A stretch of 20,233 bases of DNA from Clostridia bacterium (GTDB taxonomy: Bacteria; Bacillota; Clostridia; Christensenellales; Aristaeellaceae), in the NCBI GenBank assembly GCA_016295665.1, contig JAEDKS010000021.1, positions 1 through 20,233 of the forward strand, read 5' to 3'. The position numbers were made by a program, and so were the translations under genes. Under the pieces are notes generated by a model, which saw only the letters and a list, made by a program, of their open reading frames with translations, did not search any database and was not told the origin of the DNA. This document shows, one piece after another, positions 1 to 6,352 of the stretch; the first letter of the stretch is position 1; every line of letters begins with the position of its first letter.

Positions 1-3
1 CCG

Positions 4-25
4 CCTCCATAGCTTGGAGGATTTT
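4..25 (+). terminator. Possible terminator of an upstream gene outside the window
   Basis: Six-base arms CCTCCA (4-9) and TGGAGG (15-20) enclose a five-base loop and are followed by ATTTT (21-25). The stem is short, so this is tentative. It would close a plus-strand gene lying left of the window. Confidence 0.3.
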
Positions 26-91
26 CCAATCTTCTATGCGCCGCAGGGACGGGCGTGGCACCGGAACCGTGACCTGTTGCGCGGGCTGTGC

Positions 92-120
92 TTGTATTCC
101 TCCCGGCTGTGTGATAGAAT
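92..120 (+). promoter_or_regulatory. Extended -10 promoter for the small membrane protein gene
   Basis: -35 TTGTAT (92-97), a 17-base spacer and -10 TAGAAT (115-120), with the extended -10 TG at 112-113. It lies about 40 bases ahead of the gene starting at 163. Spacing and much of the flanking sequence match the promoter at 664-692, which supports both. Confidence 0.6.
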
Positions 121-162
121 GGTAACGGACAACCGCGCAAACTGGAATCCGGAGGGATGAGC

Positions 163-597
163 ATGGAGTTTGTGAATATCTTTGGCCTGATTTTTGTCGC
201 AGTGATCATGATCCCGAATATCATCTTTGCGATCAAATGCAAAGAAGGCTTTGAGAACACATGGAGCCATCGAGCCGTTGAGATGGTCGAGCAAATCGGA
301 CGATTCGGCTGCTTTGGGTTTATGATTATCAACATACCGGGAACCTGGTTTGGCTGGTGGTCGGACGATGCCTTTGTGCTGTATCTTCTTGTCAATACTG
401 CTCTGGTCATTCTGTATTGTGCCATCTGGATTGTCTGTTTCAGGAAGAGAAGCATGTTCCGAGCCATGGCGCTTTCCATCATTCCATCCGTTTTGTTTTT
501 GTTCAGTGGAATCATGAGCAGGTCCATCCTTCTGATTCTTTCCGCGGTTTTATTTGCGCCCAGTCATATTCTGATTTCATACAAAAATGCCCAATGA
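163..597 (+). CDS. Small hydrophobic membrane protein, function unknown
   Basis: A 144-residue protein that I do not recognise. It has about four hydrophobic stretches: one at the N-terminus (roughly residues 3-24), one around 48-62, one around 70-95 and one or two in the last 45 residues. A basic loop (FRKR) near residue 95 separates the last pair. It is probably an integral membrane protein of the cytoplasmic membrane. There is no signal peptidase site and there are no obvious catalytic motifs. ATG 163 is chosen because GGAGGG (151-156) sits seven bases ahead; the in-frame ATG at 157 directly abuts that site and is less likely. The gene has its own promoter and is followed by a strong hairpin (623-660). 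Its base composition is clearly more AT-rich than that of the genes after 1200, hinting at separate origin. Confidence 0.7.
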   Translation: MEFVNIFGLIFVAVIMIPNIIFAIKCKEGFENTWSHRAVEMVEQIGRFGCFGFMIINIPGTWFGWWSDDAFVLYLLVNTALVILYCAIWIVCFRKRSMFRAMALSIIPSVLFLFSGIMSRSILLILSAVLFAPSHILISYKNAQ

Positions 598-622
598 TAC
601 GGACATATGTCATACCATCGGT

Positions 623-660
623 CAGCCACAGCAAACACGCTTACCGTGTTACTGTGGCTG
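623..660. other. Strong hairpin between the membrane protein and acetyltransferase genes
   Basis: Outer arms CAGCCACAG (623-631) and CTGTGGCTG (652-660) pair perfectly over nine bases. Inner arms AACACG (634-639) and CGTGTT (645-650) add six more around a five-base loop. There is no good T-run on either side, so it is either a weak terminator for the gene ending at 597 or an operator. Its right arm ends four bases before the -35 at 664. Confidence 0.55.
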
Positions 661-663
661 CGC

Positions 664-692
664 TTGTATTCTGCGCTGTTCTGTGATAAAAT
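664..692 (+). promoter_or_regulatory. Extended -10 promoter for the acetyltransferase gene
   Basis: -35 TTGTAT (664-669), a 17-base spacer and -10 TAAAAT (687-692), with TG at 684-685. The architecture is the same as at 92-120. Transcription would start near 699, giving a leader of about 40 bases. Confidence 0.65.
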
Positions 693-739
693 GGAAATGA
701 ACAGACCTGCCGTTACGGTAGTAGAGGAGGAACTCCCCC

Positions 740-1180
740 ATGGATGAAAAGATAGAAATCAAAGATGAGCGACTTACCGCCGAGGAGTACATCGACTTTC
801 TGAAACGGGCGGATCTTGGCTCACAATACCCCAGGGAGCGGTTTGCCGAAAGAATTTCCCGGCTTGTCAGCCATGCTTCCATCAGCCTCGTCGCAAGGAA
901 CGGGGCTGGCCTGATCGTTGGGGTCCTGTTTGGGCTCACGGACTTTGCGTACTGGCTTTACGTGACAGACCTGGGCGTTGACAGAGCCTATGCGGGGCAG
1001 GGCATCGGCACCAGGCTGATGAGGATGGCCCACGCGATTGCGGGCGGAGAAAAGGATATTGCCGTATATCTGATCGCCAATGATCGCGCTGTTCCCTTCT
1101 ATGAGCGGCTTGGCATGCAGAAAGCGGAGGATGTGATGCAGTACAACCACATCGAGTGGACCGCCTTCACCGTGCAATAG
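740..1180 (+). CDS. GNAT-family N-acetyltransferase
   Basis: A 146-residue protein of typical single-domain GNAT length, predicted to transfer an acetyl group from acetyl-CoA to an amine; the substrate is unknown. The acetyl-CoA pyrophosphate-binding loop is visible as AGQGIGT after the beta-strand DLGVD (around residues 77-92). The C-terminal motif B segment is VPFYERLGM (around 118-126), with the usual Tyr that can act as general acid. The N-terminal part carries acidic helices. ATG 740 is preceded by AGAGGAGG (723-730) at nine bases. The gene is cytoplasmic, monocistronic and driven by the promoter at 664-692. It converges with the aldehyde dehydrogenase gene across only 33 bases, in which I see no convincing terminator. 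Confidence 0.88.
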   Translation: MDEKIEIKDERLTAEEYIDFLKRADLGSQYPRERFAERISRLVSHASISLVARNGAGLIVGVLFGLTDFAYWLYVTDLGVDRAYAGQGIGTRLMRMAHAIAGGEKDIAVYLIANDRAVPFYERLGMQKAEDVMQYNHIEWTAFTVQ

Positions 1181-1213
1181 GAACGCCGGGCCATACGGGA
1201 AGGCGGCACGCAC

Positions 1214-2593
1214 TCAGTGCAGGAACATGCGAACCAGCCGGTCATAGATGGGGCGATAGGGCTGGTAGCGCATGGGCAGGTCAATCCAGGTCTTTTTGTC
1301 CACGATGCTCTTGTGGTGGGTGAAGGTATCGAAGCCCGTCTTGCCGTGGTAGGCACCCATGCCGCTCTCCCCTACGCCGCCGAAGCCCATGCGGGGGGTC
1401 GCCAGGTGGATGATGGTATCATTGACGCAGCCGCCGCCGAAGGAGCAGGCGGAGGTCAGGTACTTCACCAGCGGACGGTCAGAGGTGAACAGGTACAGCG
1501 CCAGAGGCTTGGGGTGACTGTTGACCACCTGAATGGCCTCGGTCACATCCGATACGGTCAGAATGGGCAGGATAGGGCCGAATATCTCCTGCTGCATCAC
1601 CGGGTCATCCCAGGTCACGCGATCCAGCACCGTGGGCTCAATGCAACAGGCCGGTGGATCGGTCATGCCGCCGTGAACCAGCTTCTGCGGATCCACCAGA
1701 CCGCACAGCCGCTGGAAGTGCTTCTCGTTGATGATGCGCCCGTAGTCCGCGTTCAGCAGGGGCTGCTCCCCGAACTGCCGGACGATCTCCTCCCGGATGG
1801 CCTCCAGCAGCCGGTCATGCACCCGCTCCTCCACCAGCACATAGTCCGGCGCGACGCAGGTCTGACCGCAGTTGAGGTACTTGCCGAACACGATGCGCCG
1901 GGCCGCCAGGGTCAGGTTGGCGGTTCTGTCCACGATGCAGGGGCTCTTGCCGCCCAGCTCCAGGGTCACCGGTGTCAGATGCTCCGATGCGCTGCGCATG
2001 ACCTCCCGGCCCACCGCCTGACTGCCGGTGAAGAAGATGTAGTCGAACTTCTGCCGCAGCAGGGACTGATTCTCGGCGCGCCCGCCGGTGATCACCGCCA
2101 CGAACTCCTCGGTGAAGCACTCCTGCAGCAGGGTCTGCAGCACCTCCGACACATGGGGCGAATAGGCGGAGGGCTTGAGGATGACCGTGTTGCCCGCCGC
2201 CACCGCGTCAATCAGCGGCTCCATGGACAGCATAAAGGGATAGTTCCACGGGCTCATCACCAGCACCACGCCGTAGGGCGACGGCTTGACATAGCTCCGG
2301 GAGCAGAACTGCGCCAGGGGTGTCCAGCGGGTCTTTTCCCGGGCGAAGCGGCGGGTGTGGGTAATCATGTAGCTGACCTCGCTCAGCGTCATGCCCACCT
2401 CGCACATATAGCTTTCCGACGCGCTCTTGCCCAGGTCGGCCTTCAGCGCCGCGTTAATCTCCTGCTCATGGGCAACAATCGCCGCCCGAAGCCGGTTCAG
2501 CGCGGCGATGCGGCCCTCCACGTCCAGCGTGGCACCGGAAAGGAAACAGGCGCGCTGACGCTCCACCAGCGCGGAAATGTGCTGCTCATCCAT
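1214..2593 (-). CDS. NAD(P)-dependent aldehyde dehydrogenase, class 3-like
   Basis: A 459-residue aldehyde dehydrogenase that oxidises an aldehyde to the acid. The short N-terminus and overall length fit the class-3 / fatty-aldehyde / coniferyl-aldehyde branch (YwdH/AldX-like). Visible landmarks are SPWNYPF with Asn117 of the oxyanion site, ILKPS with Lys140 for cofactor binding, FFTGS around 187-191, LELGGKSP with general base Glu212, NCGQTC with nucleophile Cys246, and EIFGPILP. The C-terminus (YRPIYDRLVRMF) is a hydrophobic/basic tail like that of class-3 enzymes. There is no signal peptide. It is the last gene of the MarR-alcohol dehydrogenase-aldehyde dehydrogenase operon. Its start overlaps the upstream stop as ATGGATGA, implying translational coupling. 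Physiological substrate unknown. Confidence 0.92.
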   Translation of the reverse strand: MDEQHISALVERQRACFLSGATLDVEGRIAALNRLRAAIVAHEQEINAALKADLGKSASESYMCEVGMTLSEVSYMITHTRRFAREKTRWTPLAQFCSRSYVKPSPYGVVLVMSPWNYPFMLSMEPLIDAVAAGNTVILKPSAYSPHVSEVLQTLLQECFTEEFVAVITGGRAENQSLLRQKFDYIFFTGSQAVGREVMRSASEHLTPVTLELGGKSPCIVDRTANLTLAARRIVFGKYLNCGQTCVAPDYVLVEERVHDRLLEAIREEIVRQFGEQPLLNADYGRIINEKHFQRLCGLVDPQKLVHGGMTDPPACCIEPTVLDRVTWDDPVMQQEIFGPILPILTVSDVTEAIQVVNSHPKPLALYLFTSDRPLVKYLTSACSFGGGCVNDTIIHLATPRMGFGGVGESGMGAYHGKTGFDTFTHHKSIVDKKTWIDLPMRYQPYRPIYDRLVRMFLH

Positions 2594-3800
2594 GGGCTTC
2601 CACCTCCATGACCATGCGGTACAGCTTTTCCAGCTCCTCCGCGTCCATCTCCACCGGAACGGGATAGAGCGGGTTCGCCTCCCGATCCGCCAGCCTCGCC
2701 AGCTCCGGAACGTCCTCCTGCCGGATGCCGGAGATGGTCTCCGGGATGCCGAACTGACGGTTCATCTCCCGGATAGCGCCGATGAAGCGCCGGGCTGCCG
2801 CCTCGTCGCCGTCCTCCTGCCCCGCGATGCCGGCGGCGATCGCCAGCTCATGCAACCTGCGGTACACCGCGCTGCCGTACTGCTCCAGCACGCCCGGCAG
2901 CAGGATGGCGTTGGTCTGTCCATGGGGCAGATTGTACTTCCCGCCCAGCGAATGGGCCACCGCGTGGACATAGCCCACGTAGGAGCGGGTGAACGCGTTG
3001 CCCGCACAGTAGGCGGCCTCCAGCATCCCGGCGCGGGCCTCCCGGTCATCCCCCTGCGCCACCGCCCGGGGCAGATAGCGGAAGATGAGGGACACGGCCT
3101 TCCGCGCATCCTCCCGGGTGGAACGGATGGTGGAATGCCCGATGTAGGCCTCCACCGCGTGGGTCAGGGCATCCATGCCGGTGCAGGCCGTCAGCATCGG
3201 CGGCAGGCTCAGCGTGACGTCGGGATCCAGCAGCGCATAGGGCGGGATGAGCGCAAAGTCGTTGATGGGGTACTTGTACCGGGTTTCACTGTCCACGACC
3301 ACGGCCGCCAGGGTGGTCTCGCTGCCGGTGCCCGCGGTGGTGGGCACCGCAATGAGCAGCGGAATCCGGCGGCGCACCTTCAGGATGCCCCGCATCCGGC
3401 TCAGCGGCTTCCTCGGGCACGCGATCCGGGCGCCCACCGCCTTGGCGCAGTCCATGGCGGAGCCGCCGCCAAAGCCGATCAGCGCACCGCAGCCCCGGTC
3501 AAGATACAGCTGCCGCGCCTCCTCCACGTTGCCGGTGGTGGGGTTGGCAAGGGTGCCGTCATAGACCTCCACCCGGATGCCGTCACGCTGAAGCTGCTCC
3601 TCCAGCGGGCGCGTCAGCCCCAGCCCGCGCACGCCCCTGTCCGTCACCAGCAGCACGGTGCCGATTCCCTTCTCCTTCAGCAGCGCGCCAACGCCCTTCA
3701 CGCCCTCCAGCAGCACAGGGCGGCGATACGGCAGCACGGGCAGCGCCAGATGGAACGCCTGCTGGAACACGCGGCAATACATCCGCCGCACAAGCTTCAT
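2586..3800 (-). CDS. Iron-containing (group III) alcohol dehydrogenase
   Basis: A 404-residue Fe-type alcohol dehydrogenase, which interconverts alcohols and aldehydes with NAD(P)H. Landmarks are the nucleotide-binding loop IGFGGGSAMD (around 108-117), PTTAGTGSE (around 153-161), and the metal site GMDALTH (Asp210, His214) with VHAVAHSLGGKYNLPHG (His279, His293), matching the Asp/His/His/His set known from FucO. Length is typical for the family. An in-frame GTG directly precedes ATG 3800; GAGG lies seven bases before the GTG and ten before the ATG, so the start is uncertain by one codon. It lies 22 bases after the MarR gene and overlaps the aldehyde dehydrogenase by eight bases. Together the two enzymes could run an aldehyde to alcohol or acid, or dismutate it. 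Substrate not predictable here. Confidence 0.93.
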   Translation of the reverse strand: MKLVRRMYCRVFQQAFHLALPVLPYRRPVLLEGVKGVGALLKEKGIGTVLLVTDRGVRGLGLTRPLEEQLQRDGIRVEVYDGTLANPTTGNVEEARQLYLDRGCGALIGFGGGSAMDCAKAVGARIACPRKPLSRMRGILKVRRRIPLLIAVPTTAGTGSETTLAAVVVDSETRYKYPINDFALIPPYALLDPDVTLSLPPMLTACTGMDALTHAVEAYIGHSTIRSTREDARKAVSLIFRYLPRAVAQGDDREARAGMLEAAYCAGNAFTRSYVGYVHAVAHSLGGKYNLPHGQTNAILLPGVLEQYGSAVYRRLHELAIAAGIAGQEDGDEAAARRFIGAIREMNRQFGIPETISGIRQEDVPELARLADREANPLYPVPVEMDAEELEKLYRMVMEVEAHG

Positions 3801-3822
3801 CACAGATCAACCTCTTTTCTGC

Positions 3823-4293
3823 TCATTCGCCCGGCTCGTCCTCCAGAAAGGACGCCGGCGGCAGCTGGGACATCTCCTCGAAGTTCTCAATCAGGCGCAT
3901 CAGCACCCGATAGAACACCGCCAGCTCCTCCTGGGTGAGCCCCTCGTCGGCACGGCGGATGACGCTGCACACGACGCGGTGGATATAGACCGCGACCCGC
4001 TGTCCCTCCTCCGTCAGGCGATAGTGGGCATTGTACCGTCCCGGCAGCCCCTCCTTGAGGATATGCCCGCTGGCACAGAGCTCCTTGAGCGTGCGGGAGA
4101 TCAGCCCCGCATCCAGATCACAGCGCTCACAGAGCTGTGGAAAGGACAGCTCCGGCTCACAGGACAGCTGATGGATGCACATGGCGTGGGCCGCCTTCAG
4201 CCCCAGCGGCTGCATGCCCACCACCTTCAGCTTGTTGATGAGCTTGTTCAGCCTTGACACACCCACATTGAATCGTGTAAACTGATCCTGCAT
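3823..4293 (-). CDS. MarR-family winged-helix transcriptional regulator
   Basis: A 156-residue protein of typical MarR length. The winged helix-turn-helix covers about residues 35-100: LSFPQLCERCDLDAGLISR (50-68) forms the helix pair, with the recognition helix around DAGLISRTLKEL, followed by the wing LPGRYNAHYRLTEEG (83-97). Helical N- and C-terminal segments would make the dimer interface. It is first in the operon with the alcohol and aldehyde dehydrogenases. The operon promoter carries a perfect palindrome over its -35 (4356-4369), so autorepression relieved by an aldehyde, phenolic or lipid ligand is likely but inferred. A GGAGGG lies about twelve bases before ATG 4293, which is long, so the ribosome site is not ideal. 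The acidic C-terminal tail has no known role. Confidence 0.88.
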   Translation of the reverse strand: MQDQFTRFNVGVSRLNKLINKLKVVGMQPLGLKAAHAMCIHQLSCEPELSFPQLCERCDLDAGLISRTLKELCASGHILKEGLPGRYNAHYRLTEEGQRVAVYIHRVVCSVIRRADEGLTQEELAVFYRVLMRLIENFEEMSQLPPASFLEDEPGE

Positions 4294-4340
4294 AACCGTC
4301 CCGCTCCCTCCATGCGCGCCAGGCGACTCGTCTCCAGAGC

Positions 4341-4368
4341 ATTATAGCACAATTTGTTGACTTGTCAA
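4341..4368 (-). promoter_or_regulatory. Promoter of the MarR-alcohol/aldehyde dehydrogenase operon
   Basis: Read on the minus strand: -35 TTGACA (4368-4363), a 16-base spacer and a perfect -10 TATAAT (4346-4341) with extended TGC just before it. Transcription would start near 4334, about 40 bases upstream of the MarR start codon. Confidence 0.8.
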
Positions 4369-4369
4369 C
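4356..4369. promoter_or_regulatory. Palindromic operator overlapping the -35, probable MarR site
   Basis: GTTGAC-TT-GTCAAC is a perfect 14-base inverted repeat that contains the whole -35 element. A dimer bound here would block RNA polymerase. The nearest regulator gene is the MarR protein transcribed from this promoter, so it is the likely ligand; this is inference. Confidence 0.55.
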
Positions 4370-4384
4370 GATAGATCCATCCCG

Positions 4385-4434
4385 AAAGCAAAGGCAGGAG
4401 CCGTTCTCCCTCCGCTCGGAGGGACGGCTCCTGC
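4385..4434 (-). terminator. Rho-independent terminator of the TPR protein gene
   Basis: GCAGGAGCCG (4394-4403) pairs with CGGCTCCTGC (4425-4434), and TCCCTCC pairs with GGAGGGA inside, around a four-base loop with one three-base bulge. On the minus strand it is followed by CTTTGCTTT. It separates the TPR gene from the promoter of the next operon in the same direction. Confidence 0.75.
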
Positions 4435-4446
4435 TCGTTGGCTGCA

Positions 4447-6033
4447 TCAGATGCTGTTCTCATCGGTTTCGGACGTCTCAGCTGGTTCCCCGGTGGATTC
4501 CTCCGCCGGTTCCTCGGTGGCGACTTCGGTCGGTTCCTCGGCGGGCTCCGCCGTGGGCTCCACGGGTTCCTCCGCAGGCTCTGCCGTGGGCTCGTCGGTC
4601 AGCTCCTCGGCGGGCTCCGCCGTGGGTTCCTCCGTGGGAGCTTCCGTGGGTTCCTCGGTCGGCTCCGCTGTGGGCTCCTCCGTGGGTTCTGCGGTGGGTT
4701 CCTCGGTGGGTTCCTCAGTGGGCTCCTCGGTCGGCTCTTCCGTGGGGACTTCGGTCGGTTCCCCGGTGGGCTCCGCCGTGGGTTCCTCCGTCGGTTCCGC
4801 CGCAGGCGCCTCCGTTACCTCCACAGGCTCGGGAATTTCCTCAACGGGCATCTGACCGACCTCAATCCGGTTGGTGGTAACAAGCTGCTTCTCCTCGATG
4901 GCGGCGCGGGCTTCCTCGGCGCGGGCGGCAGCATCGCTGTACTGACCCAGCGCCTTGAAGGCGGTCTCCGCCTCCTCGTACTGGCCCTGCACCAGCAGCA
5001 TCTGCGCCTTGCGGTAACGGCATTCCAGCACCTGCGCGGTGGCATCGCCATAGGCGCCCAGCGCCGTGAAGGCCGCCTCCGCCTCGTCGTAGCTGCCCTC
5101 CATCATCAGCTGCTCAGCCTGCTTGTACTGGCTCTCCTGTACCCACTTCGCCGCGTCGCTGTAATCGCCCAGGTCAGCGAAGATGGCCTCGGTCTGCGCG
5201 TAGTCGCCGTGCAGGAACAGCAGGCGGGCCTCCATGTAGCGGCTCAGCTTCACATTATCCGCGGCGCTGCCGTAGTCTCCCAGCGCCGTGAAGGCGGCCT
5301 GCGCCCCGGTGTAGTCCCCCGCCGCCAGCAGGGCCACCGCCTGCTTGTACTGGCTCTCCTGCACCCACTTCGCCGCGTCGCCATAGTCACCCAGGTCGGT
5401 GAAGATGGCCTCCGCTTCCTCGTACTGCGCGTTGATCAGCAGGAGCCGGGCGTTCTTGTAGCGGCACTCCGGGATGCGCTCCGCCGCGTCGCCATAGTCA
5501 CCCAGCTGCGCAAAGACCGCTTCGGCCTCGGCGTACTGGCCCTGATCCATCAGGGTACCCGCGTGACCGTACCAGCTTTCCCTGGCCCGCTCCGCCGCGT
5601 CCTCATAGTCCGCCAGCGCCTCAAAGGCCTCCGCCGCCTTCAGGAAGCTGCCCTCCTGGAACAGGCGGTCCGCCAGCAGGTACTGGCACTCGGGAATCCG
5701 ACCGGCAGCATCGCCGTAGTCTCCCAGCAGGGTCAGCAGCTCAATGGCAGCGGCGTACTCGCCCTCCTCCATGTACTTCATCGCCTGCCCATACCGGCAC
5801 TCCAGCACGCGATCCGCCGCGTCCCGGTAGTCGCCCAGGGCAGCAAAGGCCACCTCTGCCTCCGCATAGCGGCCCTCTGCCAGCATGGCCTCCGCCGCGC
5901 TGTACTCCCGGCTGGGCCGCGTGACGAAGAAGCCAACCACCACGAGGGCGATCAGCACCACCGCCGCGCTGATGATGATCTGCGGCAGCCTTTTCCTGAC
6001 GGGGCGGGTGTTTTCCTGGTTGTTCTCGGACAT
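4447..6033 (-). CDS. Membrane-anchored TPR-like repeat protein with Pro/Thr/Glu-rich tail
   Basis: A 528-residue protein of unknown function. A short basic N-terminus (PVRKRLP) is followed by one transmembrane segment (about residues 17-37). Then come nine TPR-like units of about 36 residues (about 41-368), each ending in a variant of LGDYxDAAxxxxECxY. Last is a tail of about 115 residues built from EPTE/EPTA steps. By the positive-inside rule the repeats and tail would lie outside the cell, the tail perhaps acting as a wall-spanning spacer; there is no LPXTG-type anchor. TPR arrays generally bind proteins. ATG 6033 is preceded by AAGGAG at ten bases; an in-frame ATG at 6093 lies within the promoter and is rejected. 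Monocistronic, with two candidate promoters and its own terminator. Many gut Clostridia carry similar repeat proteins without known roles. Confidence 0.85.
   Translation of the reverse strand: MSENNQENTRPVRKRLPQIIISAAVVLIALVVVGFFVTRPSREYSAAEAMLAEGRYAEAEVAFAALGDYRDAADRVLECRYGQAMKYMEEGEYAAAIELLTLLGDYGDAAGRIPECQYLLADRLFQEGSFLKAAEAFEALADYEDAAERARESWYGHAGTLMDQGQYAEAEAVFAQLGDYGDAAERIPECRYKNARLLLINAQYEEAEAIFTDLGDYGDAAKWVQESQYKQAVALLAAGDYTGAQAAFTALGDYGSAADNVKLSRYMEARLLFLHGDYAQTEAIFADLGDYSDAAKWVQESQYKQAEQLMMEGSYDEAEAAFTALGAYGDATAQVLECRYRKAQMLLVQGQYEEAETAFKALGQYSDAAARAEEARAAIEEKQLVTTNRIEVGQMPVEEIPEPVEVTEAPAAEPTEEPTAEPTGEPTEVPTEEPTEEPTEEPTEEPTAEPTEEPTAEPTEEPTEAPTEEPTAEPAEELTDEPTAEPAEEPVEPTAEPAEEPTEVATEEPAEESTGEPAETSETDENSI
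4470..4815 (-). repeat. 12-base tandem repeat encoding the EPTE/EPTA tail
   Basis: Degenerate 12-base units, each encoding Glu-Pro-Thr with Glu, Ala, Gly or Val, run almost without interruption through the 3' end of the TPR protein gene. Repeat number is likely to vary between strains by slippage. The opposite strand is stop-free here only because of this composition. Confidence 0.8.
4930..5913 (-). repeat. Nine ~108-base repeats encoding TPR-like units
   Basis: Nine in-frame units of about 36 codons share the ending Gly-Asp-Tyr-x-Asp-Ala-Ala and, four residues on, Glu-Cys/Ser-x-Tyr. Units five and seven share an identical WVQESQYKQA segment, pointing to internal duplication. Confidence 0.75.
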
Positions 6034-6083
6034 CGCTACATTACTCCTTCGATCGTTTTTCCAGCGCAGGTACCTCTGGATAC

Positions 6084-6112
6084 ACGATAGCATTCGCAGA
6101 ATTGGTTGTCAA
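6084..6112 (-). promoter_or_regulatory. Proximal promoter of the TPR protein gene
   Basis: Minus strand: -35 TTGACA (6112-6107), 17-base spacer, -10 TATCGT (6089-6084) with extended TGC. Start near 6077, leader about 44 bases. Confidence 0.6.
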
Positions 6113-6117
6113 TATTA

Positions 6118-6234
6118 GCCCTTTCCACCGAAACTGACCGCCGCCTGCCGCGCCTGCACCGTCTGCGTGAACAGCCCGTTTCCCGGTGCCGCGCCGCTGG
6201 GCGCTGCACGCGGGGCATCTCCTTTTCTTCCCAT
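6118..6234 (-). other. GC-rich structured leader or small RNA ahead of the TPR gene
   Basis: This segment follows a near-consensus promoter (6235-6263) but holds no convincing gene. A 39-codon frame (6115-6234) has its ATG touching the -10, upstream of the expected transcript start, and has no ribosome site. A long stem is possible: CGCG plus GCACCG at 6149-6161 pairs with CGGTGC plus CGCG at 6184-6193, with a three-base bulge. It could be a 5' leader, an attenuator or a small RNA. It matches no riboswitch family I can recall. Confidence 0.35.
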
Positions 6235-6263
6235 AGTATAATCCAAGCTTTCCCCCTTGTCAA
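6235..6263 (-). promoter_or_regulatory. Distal strong promoter upstream of the TPR protein gene
   Basis: Minus strand: perfect -35 TTGACA (6263-6258), exactly 17 bases, -10 TATACT (6240-6235). It points at the TPR gene about 200 bases away and at the structured segment between. Confidence 0.7.
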
Positions 6264-6308
6264 CCTTTTCACGCGCCATTTGCCCGCAAAGCGCCATCCC
6301 GGGGATGC

Positions 6309-6339
6309 AAAAGCCCCGCGGGCACATGACCCGCAGGGG
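6309..6339 (-). terminator. Rho-independent terminator of the XRE regulator gene
   Basis: On the minus strand CCCC-T-GCGGG pairs with CCCGC-GGGG (plus coordinates 6314-6339) around a seven-base loop, followed by CTTTT (6313-6309). It lies just after the stop at 6353. Confidence 0.75.
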
Positions 6340-6352
6340 AAGGTAACCGGAT

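Noticed and set aside
2..160. Open frame at the left edge ending at 160, possibly the tail of an upstream gene
   Set aside because: Only about 50 codons are visible, it runs through a hairpin and a promoter, and it shows no recognisable motif.
1181..1213. Bidirectional terminator between the convergent acetyltransferase and aldehyde dehydrogenase genes
   Set aside because: Only a weak four-pair stem is possible and there is no T-run on either strand.
4438..6090. Plus-strand open frame of 550 codons opposite the TPR protein
   Set aside because: It mirrors the repeat structure of the TPR gene and has no ribosome site; the minus-strand frame has a membrane anchor and regular repeats.
6115..6234. 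39-codon minus-strand frame after the strong promoter at 6235-6263
   Set aside because: Its ATG touches the -10 and would lie upstream of the transcript start; no ribosome site and composition like non-coding leader.
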